A DNA stretch of 64,000 bases from Burkholderia paludis (GTDB lineage Bacteria > Pseudomonadota > Gammaproteobacteria > Burkholderiales > Burkholderiaceae). Shown one piece after another: positions 16,968 through 25,039 of this stretch (position 1 is its first letter; every line of letters starts with the position of its first letter). A program made the translations under genes and the position numbers. The DNA lies in the NCBI RefSeq assembly GCF_000732615.1, contig NZ_JPGL01000042.1:23284-87283 (forward strand), in the 5' to 3' direction. The notes beneath the pieces are model-generated. The model saw nothing but the letters and a program-made list of their open reading frames with translations, was not told the DNA's origin and did not search any database.

Positions 16968-17889
16968 GCTTGGGCTCCTGCAGTTGGTCGGCAAGCGCGG
17001 CGAACGCGTCGTCCGGCATGCCCGGAATCGCTTCCGGCGCGGATGCGCCGAGCGCGCGCCACACGTCGAGCGCGTCCGCGCATCCGCCGAACCGCTCGAC
17101 GCGCGCTTCGAGACGCGCCTGTTCCGCGCGCAGCATCGCCGCGTCGAACCGCGGCGCGCGGCCGATCAGCTCGAGCGCCGCCGCGCGGAACGCATCGGGC
17201 GTGTCGGCGACATAGCGGTCGACGCCGCCCGTCAGCCGCCGGTGCTTGCCGCCCATCGTGCGCCAGATCAACGCTCGGTCCTTCGCGTCGAATTCCTCGA
17301 CGCCGCGATTGGTCTCGATCACTTCGGGGCCCGACACGCTGATGCGCCCCTGCTCCGATACCGCGAGCGCCGAACAGCACGCGGCAAGCAGTCCGCCGCC
17401 GCCGTAGCAGCCCGCGCGTCCGCCGACCAGCCCGATCACCGGCACGCCGGCCGCCCGCGCGTCGACGAGCGCACGCATGATCTCGGCGATCGCGAGCTCG
17501 CCCGCGTTCGCTTCCTGCAGCCGCACGCCGCCCGTATCGAACAGGATCAGCACCGGCTTGCCGGCGTCGCGCGCGGCCCGCAGCAGCCCCGTGAGCTTCG
17601 CGCCGTGCACTTCGCCGAACGCGCCGCCCATGAAGCGGCCTTCCTGCGCGGCGACGAACACCGGGCGGCCGTCGAGCCGGCCGTGGCCGACCACCATTCC
17701 GTCGTCGAACTGCTGCGGCAGGTCGAACAGCGGCAGGTGCGGGCTCGTCACGCGCTCGGCCGGCCCGAGGAATTCGCTGAAGCTGCCCGCGTCGAGCAGC
17801 CCGTCGATGCGCTGCCGCGCCGACGCCTCGTACCAGCTCGCGCCGTTCGCGACGAACGCCGGCGCGTCGTGGATCGCGTCGCTCATCAT
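16954..17889 (-). CDS. mdcD: Malonate decarboxylase beta subunit
   Basis: MdcD is the second catalytic carboxyltransferase-like subunit. The 311-residue protein shows the acyl-CoA carboxyltransferase core: GRFMGGAFGEVHGAKLTGLL, ILFDTGGVRLQEANAGE and GRAGCYGGGGLLAACCSAL, followed by SVSGPEVIETNRGVEEFDAKDR split over the active site. The first of two adjacent ATG codons (17889) overlaps the mdcC stop as ATGA, so I start there. Confidence 0.94.
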   Translation of the reverse strand: MMSDAIHDAPAFVANGASWYEASARQRIDGLLDAGSFSEFLGPAERVTSPHLPLFDLPQQFDDGMVVGHGRLDGRPVFVAAQEGRFMGGAFGEVHGAKLTGLLRAARDAGKPVLILFDTGGVRLQEANAGELAIAEIMRALVDARAAGVPVIGLVGGRAGCYGGGGLLAACCSALAVSEQGRISVSGPEVIETNRGVEEFDAKDRALIWRTMGGKHRRLTGGVDRYVADTPDAFRAAALELIGRAPRFDAAMLRAEQARLEARVERFGGCADALDVWRALGASAPEAIPGMPDDAFAALADQLQEPKHDAR

Positions 17890-18200
17890 GCGTCCCCCTC
17901 GATGGCGCGCACGGCCTGCGCGAGGCGCAGCGACACCATGTCGGGGCGCGCGCCGCCGTCGTTGATCGACAGCTTCAGGCCGCCCGGCGTGCGCCGCTCG
18001 ACGAAATCCGCCACGACGGCCTGCCATACCGCGCCGAAGCCGACCGCCGCGGTGCGAATGTCGATCTCGCATTCGTTGCCGGGCAGCACACGCTCGACGA
18101 GCACCTCGAGATTGCCGGACGCGACCACGCCGACGAGCGCCACGGCCTGCCCGCCCTTCGCGCGTTCGCGCGCGGTGAAGCGATAGTTCAACTGTTCCAT
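17886..18200 (-). CDS. mdcC: Malonate decarboxylase acyl carrier protein (delta subunit)
   Basis: MdcC carries the acetyl/malonyl group on a phosphoribosyl-dephospho-CoA arm. The 104-residue protein contains VGVVASGNLEVLVERV, in which Ser28 is the expected attachment residue by analogy with other MdcC proteins, and the conserved end GGLKLSINDGGARPDMV. It starts 10 bases after the mdcA stop and overlaps mdcD by four. Confidence 0.94.
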   Translation of the reverse strand: MEQLNYRFTARERAKGGQAVALVGVVASGNLEVLVERVLPGNECEIDIRTAAVGFGAVWQAVVADFVERRTPGGLKLSINDGGARPDMVSLRLAQAVRAIEGDA

Positions 18201-18210
18201 GCCCTCTTCC

Positions 18211-19857
18211 TTACCAGTTGCGGAACCGGGCCGGCGGCGCGTAGAGCCCGCCCGACCAGTGCACGAGATCCTTGATCGAGCGCGCGGCGAGCCAGCGGCG
18301 ATCGGCGTCGAGCGGATCGATGCCGAGATCCTCCGGGCGGCGGATCACGCCGCGCGCGCGCAACCGCTCGACCATCTTCCGGTCGCGGCCGCGGCCGATC
18401 TCCGTATAGCCGGCCACGCCGCGGATCGCGTGCTCGCGCTCGTCCCTGTCGCGGCACATCAGCAGGTTCGCGATCCCTTCCTCGGTGACGATGTGCGTGA
18501 CGTCGTCGCCGTAGACCATGATCGGCGCGAGGTCGAGCTGCAGCTTGTCGGCGAGCTTCAGCGCATCGAGCTGCTCGACGAACATCGGCACGTTCTTGTC
18601 GCCGAACGTCTCGCCGATCTGCACCACGAGCTTGCGGCCGCGCCTGAGCGGCGCCGGCGTGTCGGGGTCGGCTTCCGCGCCGGCCTTCAGCCACGGCTCG
18701 CTCGGATGGCGCCGGCCGCGCGCGTCGCTGCCCATGTTCGGCGCGCCGCCGAAGCCGGCGATCCGCTCCGCGGTGACCGTCGACGAATGGCCGGACAGGT
18801 CGATCTGCAGCGTCGAGCCGATGAACATGTCGCACGCATAGAGGCCGGCCGTCTGGCAGAACGCGCGGTTCGAACGCAGCGAGCCGTCGGGGCCCGTGAA
18901 CCACACGTCGGAGCGCGCGCGAATGTAGTCGTCCATCCCGACCTCGGAGCCGAAGCAATGGATCTGCTCGACCCAGCCCGACTCGATCGCGGGAATCAGC
19001 GTCGGGTGCGGATTGAGCGCCCAGTGCGTGCAGACCTTGCCCTTCAGCCCGAGCTTCTCGCCGTAGGTCGGCAGCAGCAGCTCGATCGCGGCGGTGTTGA
19101 AACCGATCCCGTGGTTCAGCCGCCGGATGCCGTACGGCTCGTAGATGCCCTTGATCGCGAGCATCGCGGTGAGGATCTGCGTTTCGGTGATCGCGGCCGG
19201 ATCGCGCGTGAACAGCGGCTCGACGTAGAACGGCCGGCCGGCCTCGACGACGAAATGCACGCGATCGCCGGGAATGTCGACGCGCGGCACCTTGTCGACG
19301 ATGCGGTCGACCTGCGCGATCACGATGCCGTCCTTGAATGCGGTGGCCTCGACGACGGTCGGCGTGTCCTCGGTGTTCGGCCCCGTGTACAGGTTGCCGT
19401 CGCGATCGGCGCTGACCGCCGCGATCAGCGCGACCTGCGGCGTGAGGTCGATGAAGTAGCGCGCGAACAGCTCGAGATAGGTATGCACCGCGCCGAGCGC
19501 GATCCTGCCGCCGAACAGCAGCTTCGCGATCCGCTGCGACTGGGGGCCCGAATACGCGAAGTCGAGACGCTTCGCGATGCCGCGCTCGAACACGTCGAGA
19601 TGCTCGGGCAGCACGACGCCCGACTGCACCATGTGCAGATCGTGGATCTTCGCGCTGTCGACGTCGGCAAGCGCCGTCGCGAGCAGGTCGGCCTGCTTCT
19701 GGTTGTCGCCTTCGAGGCACACGCGGTCGCCGGGCCGCAGCACCGCTTCGAGCAGCGCGACGGCGTCGCGCGCATCGACCCGCTTGCCTTGCGCATGCGC
19801 CGCGCCGGCTGCGAGGCGTGCATCGCGCGCCTGACGCGCGTGATTCCATCCCGTCAT
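18211..19857 (-). CDS. mdcA: Malonate decarboxylase alpha subunit (acetyl-ACP:malonate ACP transferase)
   Basis: MdcA swaps acetate for malonate on MdcC, the CoA-transferase-like first step of each turnover. The 548-residue product matches the usual length and has ALLEAVLRPGDRVCLEGDNQ near the N-terminus, SGVVLPEHLDVFERG, RRLNHGIGFNTAAIELLLP and VTEEGIANLLMC. GGGAG lies eight bases before the ATG. It follows madM with a 132-base gap holding a GC-rich palindrome, so it may have its own promoter (a TAGAAT -10-like box is near 19890). Confidence 0.95.
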   Translation of the reverse strand: MTGWNHARQARDARLAAGAAHAQGKRVDARDAVALLEAVLRPGDRVCLEGDNQKQADLLATALADVDSAKIHDLHMVQSGVVLPEHLDVFERGIAKRLDFAYSGPQSQRIAKLLFGGRIALGAVHTYLELFARYFIDLTPQVALIAAVSADRDGNLYTGPNTEDTPTVVEATAFKDGIVIAQVDRIVDKVPRVDIPGDRVHFVVEAGRPFYVEPLFTRDPAAITETQILTAMLAIKGIYEPYGIRRLNHGIGFNTAAIELLLPTYGEKLGLKGKVCTHWALNPHPTLIPAIESGWVEQIHCFGSEVGMDDYIRARSDVWFTGPDGSLRSNRAFCQTAGLYACDMFIGSTLQIDLSGHSSTVTAERIAGFGGAPNMGSDARGRRHPSEPWLKAGAEADPDTPAPLRRGRKLVVQIGETFGDKNVPMFVEQLDALKLADKLQLDLAPIMVYGDDVTHIVTEEGIANLLMCRDRDEREHAIRGVAGYTEIGRGRDRKMVERLRARGVIRRPEDLGIDPLDADRRWLAARSIKDLVHWSGGLYAPPARFRNW

Positions 19858-19960
19858 GAACAGTTCTCCCGCTTCGATGGTTCAGCGGCATTCTAAGCCT
19901 GACGCCGCCGCCGATTGATGATGTTGACGAATGTGACTCAGAGGACGCCGCGATGGATGC

Positions 19961-19976
19961 GGCCCGCGCGCGGGCC
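19961..19976. repeat. 16-bp perfect GC palindrome between mdcA and madM
   Basis: GGCCCGCGCGCGGGCC is perfectly self-complementary and lies 14 bases beyond the madM stop on the transcribed strand. There is no T-run, so it could be a transcript-stabilising stem or processing site rather than an intrinsic terminator. Confidence 0.5.
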
Positions 19977-19989
19977 GACCCGCGCCGGC

Positions 19990-20772
19990 CTATCCGCCGA
20001 CCAGCGCGCGCGTCGTGAAGAACAGCACCGACGGGCCGAGCAGGCAGCCCACGCCGGTGTGGAACGTCGCGACCAGCGCGCCGTACGGGACGAGCCGGCG
20101 ATCGGTCGCGGCAAGGCCCGCGCTCACGCCGCTGACGGTGCCGGCCAGGCCGCCGAAGATCATCGCGGAACGCGGCGTCTTCAGGCCCATGAAGCCGGCC
20201 GCGACCGGCGTGCCGACCATCACGATGATCGCCTTCACGAGCCCGGTCGCGATGCTGAGCGCGATCACGTCGGAGCTTGCGCCGATCGCCGCGCCCGTGA
20301 CGGGCCCGACGATGTAGGTGACGGCGCCCGCGCCGATGGTCGTCATGCTGACCGCGTCGGTGTAGCCGAACGCGCGCGCGATGCACGCACCGACGATGAA
20401 CGGCAGCACGGTGCCGAGCAGCAGCGACACCACGCCGACGAGCCCGGCCTTGCGCGCCTCGGCCGGCTGCACTTCGAACGCAGTCGCGACGATCGCGAAA
20501 TCGCGCAGCATCGCGCCGCCCATCAGGCCGACGCCCGCGAACAGCGGCACGTCGGCGATCCCTTTCTCGCCGCCGGTGAACGCGCCGCCGGCATACGCGA
20601 GCGCAAGACCGATCACGATCGCGATCGCGGAGCCGTGCACGCGGCCGAACGTGAGCTTGCGCGACGCGATCGACGACAGCCACATGATCAGGCCGACCAG
20701 CGCGAACGACGCGACGAGCCCGTTGTGGGCGACGGTTTTTTCGAGCATCTGCAGCATGGCGGCCTCCGTCAT
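19990..20772 (-). CDS. madM: Malonate transporter MadM subunit
   Basis: MadM and MadL form a malonate:cation symporter. The 260-residue protein is hydrophobic with about eight helices and family-typical segments (SMTTIGAGAVTYIVGPVTGA, GGLAGTVSGVSAGLAATD). The ATG at 20772 overlaps the madL stop as ATGA; an alternative ATG is five codons downstream. It is also called mdcM. It directly precedes mdcA in transcription order, so uptake and breakdown are co-expressed. Confidence 0.93.
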   Translation of the reverse strand: MTEAAMLQMLEKTVAHNGLVASFALVGLIMWLSSIASRKLTFGRVHGSAIAIVIGLALAYAGGAFTGGEKGIADVPLFAGVGLMGGAMLRDFAIVATAFEVQPAEARKAGLVGVVSLLLGTVLPFIVGACIARAFGYTDAVSMTTIGAGAVTYIVGPVTGAAIGASSDVIALSIATGLVKAIIVMVGTPVAAGFMGLKTPRSAMIFGGLAGTVSGVSAGLAATDRRLVPYGALVATFHTGVGCLLGPSVLFFTTRALVGG

Positions 20773-21164
20773 TGTTCGTCGAATTGCGGCACGCCCGCGA
20801 AGGCCGTGTCGTCGCGCCCGGTGCGCACGAGTACCGCGATGCAGCAGGCGCAGATCGCGACCGCGCCGACGGCGGCCAGCAGCGCGACCGGCCCGCCCTT
20901 CAGCGCGGCGACGACGTTCTGGTTCGCGGCCATCGCGACGACGACCGGAATGTACATCGCGCCCCAGAAGCCGACGCCCGCCTCGGTCTCCTTCGGCAGC
21001 CAGCCGCGGCGGTGCAGCCACAGGCGCAGGCAGATCAGCAGCAACATCGCGATGCCGACGCCGCCGACGTTGGTCTTCACGCCGATCGCGCTGCCCAGCA
21101 GGTCGCCGAGGAACAGCCCGGCCAGATGGCAGAACGCCAGCAGCGCGGTTCCGTAGATGATCAT
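20769..21164 (-). CDS. madL: Malonate transporter MadL subunit
   Basis: A 131-residue membrane protein with four helices, starting MIIYGTALLAFCHLAGLFLG and containing GVGFWGAMYIPVVVAMAANQ, as in MadL/MdcL. First gene of the malonate operon on the minus strand and overlapping madM by four bases. The regulator gene diverges 328 bases away. Confidence 0.93.
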   Translation of the reverse strand: MIIYGTALLAFCHLAGLFLGDLLGSAIGVKTNVGGVGIAMLLLICLRLWLHRRGWLPKETEAGVGFWGAMYIPVVVAMAANQNVVAALKGGPVALLAAVGAVAICACCIAVLVRTGRDDTAFAGVPQFDEQ

Positions 21165-21492
21165 GAGTCGTCTCCAGTCTCTTCGTGACGGGCGCCGGAC
21201 GCGTGCAGGAACCGGGCCGGCACGCCGATCCCGTGCGCGGACTGTCTCCTGCGGCGGTGCGCCGCTGCCCGGCGGCCCGTCGTGCGGGTGCGTTCTCGGG
21301 CGGTCGATGGAATGATGCGGTTTCGGGCCGGACGCCGGATGCCGTAGACTGACCGATGCAGCCGCCGGCACGACGCGCCCCGCGCGCCCCGCTTGCGCCC
21401 CGTTGCGGGACGCACCGGGGCGTGATCCGATACTAGCGCCGCGCGCTCCGGCCATTTATGAAGTTGTCGAAACCGATTCAGTGGATTTAGCA
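21165..21492. promoter_or_regulatory. Divergent control region between madL and its LysR gene
   Basis: A 328-base gap between two divergent start codons. It must contain the malonate operon promoter and probably the LysR operator. By eye I find no strong -35/-10 pair; the only AT-rich patch is at 21455-21492, next to the regulator start. The rest is GC-rich spacer. Confidence 0.45.
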
Positions 21493-22341
21493 ATGCGTCC
21501 GTTACCGCCCGAGCTGCTGCGCAGCTTCGTCGCCGTCGCCCAGTCCGGCAGCTTCACGGCCGCGTCCGAGCGCGTGAGCCTGTCGCAGTCGACCGTCAGC
21601 CAGCACATCCGCCGCCTGGAGGAACTGCTCGACCGGCCGCTCTTCGAGCGCGATACGCGCAACGTGCACCTGTCGCGGCACGGCGACGCGCTGTTCCGCT
21701 ACGCGGTGCGCATCCTCGAGCTGATGGACGAAGCCGTCACGTCGGTGTGCGGGCCGCCGCTGTCGGGCAAGGTGCGGCTCGCGATGTCGGAGGATTTCGC
21801 GTCGGCGCACCTGACGGCCGCGCTCGCCAGCTTCGTGCAGCGCAACCCGGAAGTCGAGCTCGCGATCTCGACCGGCCTGTCGGGCGACCTGTTCGACGCG
21901 CTCGACGAAGGGCGGCACGATCTCGTGTTCGCGAAGCGCATCGCGGGCAGCCGGCGCGGCCGCGTGATCCGCAGCGAGCCGCTGTACTGGTGCACGGGCC
22001 CCGATTCGCCGATCACCGGCCACGAGGCCGTGCTGCCGCTCGCGATGCATCCGGAGCCGAGCGTGTCGCGCCGCCGCGTGCTCGAATCGCTCGAGGCCGT
22101 CGGGCGGCCGTACCGGATCGCGGTCGTGAGCAGCAGCGTCGCGGTGTTGCGCGCGGCCGCGAGCGCGGGGCTCGGCGTCAGCGCGTTCGCCGGCTACGTG
22201 ATCCCGGCCGGGCTCGCGCGGCTCGACGCGGGGCTGCCCGAACTCGGCGAACTCGAATACGTGATCGACCGGCCGGCGGCCGCGTCGCGCTCGACGCTCG
22301 CGCTCGAAGCCACGCTGATCGCGGCGGCCTCGGAGTTGTAA
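21493..22341 (+). CDS. LysR-type regulator, probable malonate-operon regulator
   Basis: A 282-residue LysR protein. The N-terminal winged helix (LLRSFVAVAQSGSFTAASE, LSQSTVSQHIRRLEELLDRP) is followed by a substrate-binding domain from about residue 90. It diverges from madLM-mdcACDEGBH, so control of malonate use is the obvious inference; LysR-type MdcR is known from Klebsiella, while Acinetobacter uses a different regulator class. The ATG at 21493 gives MRPLPPELLRSF, a normal LysR N-terminus. Confidence 0.85.
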   Translation: MRPLPPELLRSFVAVAQSGSFTAASERVSLSQSTVSQHIRRLEELLDRPLFERDTRNVHLSRHGDALFRYAVRILELMDEAVTSVCGPPLSGKVRLAMSEDFASAHLTAALASFVQRNPEVELAISTGLSGDLFDALDEGRHDLVFAKRIAGSRRGRVIRSEPLYWCTGPDSPITGHEAVLPLAMHPEPSVSRRRVLESLEAVGRPYRIAVVSSSVAVLRAAASAGLGVSAFAGYVIPAGLARLDAGLPELGELEYVIDRPAAASRSTLALEATLIAAASEL

Positions 22342-22495
22342 CCGCGGCAGGCGCGCCGCCCGCGCGCGAACTGACAGCTCTGCCCGGAACGCGTCATCGT
22401 CCGCGCAGCACCCGCTCGCGACAATGGAACCCATCGGAACGCACGGCCCGCCGCCGCGCGCATCCGGTGCCTCGTTCCATTGACCGGAGTACGCC

Positions 22496-22777
22496 ATGAA
22501 CATCTTGCGATTCGCCGTCGCGACCGCCGCCGCCGCGCTGCTTTCCCCCGCCTTCGCCCAGACGACCGACGCCGCGGCGCCCGAGCAGGGACTGACCCGC
22601 GCGCAAGTCATCGACCAGCTCAAGCAGGCCTATCTGAACGGCGAACTGCCGACGAACGACGGCAACTATCCGCCGAGCGACGCGACACGCGCGCGCAACC
22701 GCGAACTCGTGCAGGCCGAGAATCCCCCGTGGCTCGCACAGGCGCCGCAGGCACCGCAAACGGCGGCGCAGCAGTAA
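22496..22777 (+). CDS. DUF4148-family small exported protein
   Basis: A 93-residue protein with a signal peptide cleaved after AFAQ and one DUF4148-like segment (LTRAQVIDQLKQAYLNGELP followed by NYPPSD). Such proteins are abundant in Burkholderia, with no settled function; they are thought to be periplasmic. GGAG lies six bases before the ATG. The C-terminus is Gln/Pro/Ala-rich. Confidence 0.75.
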   Translation: MNILRFAVATAAAALLSPAFAQTTDAAAPEQGLTRAQVIDQLKQAYLNGELPTNDGNYPPSDATRARNRELVQAENPPWLAQAPQAPQTAAQQ

Positions 22778-22816
22778 GCAGCCGCAGGCTCGCCGGGTCG
22801 CTGCGCTGCGGCTCGA

Positions 22817-23734
22817 TCAGGGCAGGAAGCTGCGCCGCCGCGCGTCGATCAGCTCGACGAGCAGCCGGTCGCGCTCGGCCGCGAGTTCCTGCATCGACCG
22901 CTCGCCCTGGATCGTGTGCAATTCGTCGTTCAGCTGGCGATCGACGGCCGGATCGAACGACGGCGTGCCGAGGTCGTCCCACCAGCTCGTGATCGGCCCC
23001 GACAGGTGCTCGAGAAAGTGCGCGATCCCGCCCGCGCCGCCGCCGAGGTGATAGGTCAGGCACTGCCCCATCAGCCCCCAGCGCAGGCCGGGGCCCCATG
23101 CGACGGCCTTGTCCGCATCGGCGACACTCACGACGCCTTCGCCGACGAGGTGATACACCTCGCGGAACAGCGCGGCCGCCAGCCGGTTCGCGACGTGCCC
23201 GGTCATCTCCTTGTTGAGGACGATCGTCTGCTTGCCGAGCGCATCGTAGAACGCCTTCACGCGCGCAATCACGTCCCGGCCGGTTGCGTCTCCGCCGACC
23301 AGCTCGACGAGCGGAATCAGGTGCGGCGGATTGAACGGATGCGCGATCAGGCACCGTTCGGGATGCTTCGCGCACGCGGTCTGGATGTCCGACATTTTCA
23401 GGCCCGACGAACTCGACGCGATCGGCACGTGCGCGGGCAGCACGTCATCCATCTGCCGGTACAGCTCACGCTTCAGATCGAGCCGCTCCGGGCCGTTCTC
23501 CTGCACGAAGTCGACACCGTCGAGCGCGCGCGCCAGATCGGCGTCGAACGACAGCCGCGCGGACAGCCCCGCCGCCCGCTCGCCCAGAAACGCGGCCAGC
23601 GCGTCGCGCAGCCGCGCGTCGGCCTGCGGTGCCGGATCCGTCGCGACGACGTCGAAGCCCTGCGTCAGATAGAAAGCTGCCCAGCTCGCGCCGATCACGC
23701 CGGCGCCGACGATCGCGATGCGTCGAATGTCCAT
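22817..23734 (-). CDS. 3-hydroxyacyl-CoA dehydrogenase-type NAD oxidoreductase (L-carnitine dehydrogenase-like)
   Basis: A 305-residue protein with an N-terminal Rossmann motif IAIVGAGVIGASWAAF and the catalytic-region motif LIAHPFNPPHLIPLVELVGG; the helical C-terminal domain includes GHVANRLAAALFREV. The FVQENGPERLDLK and GLRWGLMGQCLTYHLGGG segments recall L-carnitine dehydrogenase rather than fatty-acid FadB/PaaH enzymes, though L-gulonate 3-dehydrogenase is an alternative. ATG at 23734 follows GGGACAACC. It is a single gene with no carnitine-degradation neighbours in the window. Confidence 0.78.
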   Translation of the reverse strand: MDIRRIAIVGAGVIGASWAAFYLTQGFDVVATDPAPQADARLRDALAAFLGERAAGLSARLSFDADLARALDGVDFVQENGPERLDLKRELYRQMDDVLPAHVPIASSSSGLKMSDIQTACAKHPERCLIAHPFNPPHLIPLVELVGGDATGRDVIARVKAFYDALGKQTIVLNKEMTGHVANRLAAALFREVYHLVGEGVVSVADADKAVAWGPGLRWGLMGQCLTYHLGGGAGGIAHFLEHLSGPITSWWDDLGTPSFDPAVDRQLNDELHTIQGERSMQELAAERDRLLVELIDARRRSFLP

Positions 23735-23826
23735 GGTTGTCCCGTGTAGTTGGTCTGCGGATGGTGCGGCGGCGATTGTCGCATCGAATCCCGCGCGGAT
23801 GCATTGACGCAGATTGCACATGCCCT

Positions 23827-23854
23827 CTTGAAATGCGTCGCGGCGGCCACTAAT
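23827..23854 (+). promoter_or_regulatory. Heat-shock (sigma-32) promoter for the Hsp20 pair
   Basis: CTTGAAA (23827-23833), a 13-base spacer and CCACTAAT (23847-23854) fit the RpoH consensus CTTGAAA-N11-16-CCCCATNT reasonably, and the pair lies upstream of two small-heat-shock genes. It leaves a leader of about 120 bases. Confidence 0.55.
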
Positions 23855-23980
23855 TACAGGGCGTCGGGCAGTGCGTCATGCCACGCGCCGCCCCCGTATC
23901 GACCCCGTGGAGTCACCGTCGCGCCCGCCGCAGGCGTCGCGCCGTCACGTCTCCCGCGTTCCCTGTTCAGGAGGACCAAC

Positions 23981-24421
23981 ATGAGCGGTATCCATTTCGG
24001 CAACGACCTGTTCGACGAATTCGCCCGCGTGCAGCGGCAGGTGGCGAACCTGCTCGGCGACCGCCCGTCCGGCATCCGCGCGGTGCGGCCCGGTGCCTTT
24101 CCCGCGCTCAACGTCGGCGCCACCGACGAGGCCATCGAGATCGTCGCGTTCGCGCCCGGCATGGCCGCGGCCGATTTCGACGTGTCGATCGACAAGGACC
24201 TGCTGACGATCAGCGGCGAGCGCAAGCCCGCGCCGCGCGGCGAAGGCGACGATCTGCGCACGTATGCACAGGAGCGCTTTCACGGCGCGTTCCGCCGTGT
24301 CGTCGAGCTGCCGCGGGATGCGGACCCCGACCAGGTCAGCGCCCGCTATGAAAACGGCTGCCTGCTGATCCGCGTCGGCCGGCGCGAGGCATCGAAGCCG
24401 CATTCGATTACCGTTCAATAA
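23981..24421 (+). CDS. Small heat-shock protein, Hsp20/alpha-crystallin family (first copy)
   Basis: Holdase chaperone that binds unfolding proteins in the cytoplasm. The 146-residue product has a short N-terminal arm (MSGIHFGNDLFDEFARVQRQ), the alpha-crystallin domain from about residue 40 (EIVAFAPGMAAADFDVSIDK, LTISGERKPA) and the hallmark end RYENGCLLIRVGRRE. AGGAGG precedes the ATG. The second copy follows after 16 bases, so they form an operon behind a sigma-32-like promoter. Confidence 0.92.
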   Translation: MSGIHFGNDLFDEFARVQRQVANLLGDRPSGIRAVRPGAFPALNVGATDEAIEIVAFAPGMAAADFDVSIDKDLLTISGERKPAPRGEGDDLRTYAQERFHGAFRRVVELPRDADPDQVSARYENGCLLIRVGRREASKPHSITVQ

Positions 24422-24437
24422 TATTCAGGATACCGAC

Positions 24438-24848
24438 ATGAATACGAACCCGACCCTGGCCGAACGCCGCCCGAACGTCGTTCACTCCGCCGCCGCCGAA
24501 GCCGCGCGCCGGCCCACGATCACGCCGGCCGTCGACATCGTCGAGAACGCACTCGGCGTCACGCTGCGGGCCGACCTGCCCGGCGTGCCGCGCGAGAACC
24601 TCGACGTGAAGGTGCACGACAACACGCTGACGATCGAAGCCGACACGCACCTCGACACGCCGGCCGACCTGCGCGTCCGTCACGCCGAAGTCCGCGCGAC
24701 GCGTTATGCACGGTCGTTCGTGCTGAGCCCCGACCTCGACACGTCGCGGATCGATGCGAACCTGCGCGACGGCGTGCTGACCGTGACGATTCCGCGCCGC
24801 GAGGAAACGCGTCCGCGCCGCATCGACGTGACGGCCGGCAACGCGTAA
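24438..24848 (+). CDS. Small heat-shock protein, Hsp20 family (second copy)
   Basis: A 136-residue alpha-crystallin-domain protein: AVDIVENALGVTLRADLPGV, NTLTIEADTHLDTPADLRVR and the C-terminal signature NLRDGVLTVTIPRREE. It is clearly divergent from the upstream copy in its arms. Proteobacterial Hsp20 genes often occur as such class A/B pairs that co-assemble; whether these do is inference. Confidence 0.92.
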   Translation: MNTNPTLAERRPNVVHSAAAEAARRPTITPAVDIVENALGVTLRADLPGVPRENLDVKVHDNTLTIEADTHLDTPADLRVRHAEVRATRYARSFVLSPDLDTSRIDANLRDGVLTVTIPRREETRPRRIDVTAGNA

Positions 24849-24881
24849 GCGCGCGCAGCCATCTCCCCGCTCCGCATGAAA

Positions 24882-24911
24882 ATGCCCCGCCGGACGTCGT
24901 CGGTGGGGCAT
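24882..24911 (-). terminator. Hairpin terminator after ada, also at the Hsp20 operon end
   Basis: An 11-bp stem with one G-T pair (ATGCCCC at 24882 with GGGGCAT ending 24911). On the minus strand it is followed by TTTTCATG, on the plus strand by no T-run, so it best serves the ada transcript. Confidence 0.6.
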
Positions 24912-25039
24912 GGTGTATCGGCGACATCACCGCGATGCGCGACGGGGCATGCCGGTTGCCCGCTCGTCCGCGCGGGCATGCCACCGGCAAGGCCGGCCGC
25001 TCCGGTTCCGATCCGGGGCCCATCGGACTGCCGACGCCG

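Noticed and set aside
13785..17342. A very long open frame on the plus strand (over 1,100 codons) across the mdc genes
   Set aside because: It is antisense to mdcH, mdcB, mdcG and mdcE, is extremely Arg/Ala-rich and has no recognisable motif. Such frames arise from third-position GC in high-GC genes.
19961..19976. The GC palindrome as an intrinsic terminator separating madLM from mdcA
   Set aside because: There is no T-run on either strand, and the genes form one functional pathway; a stabilising or processing stem is likelier.
18188..20683. An 831-codon frame on the minus strand through mdcA and madM
   Set aside because: Same strand but wrong frame relative to two clear genes; Arg-rich shadow.
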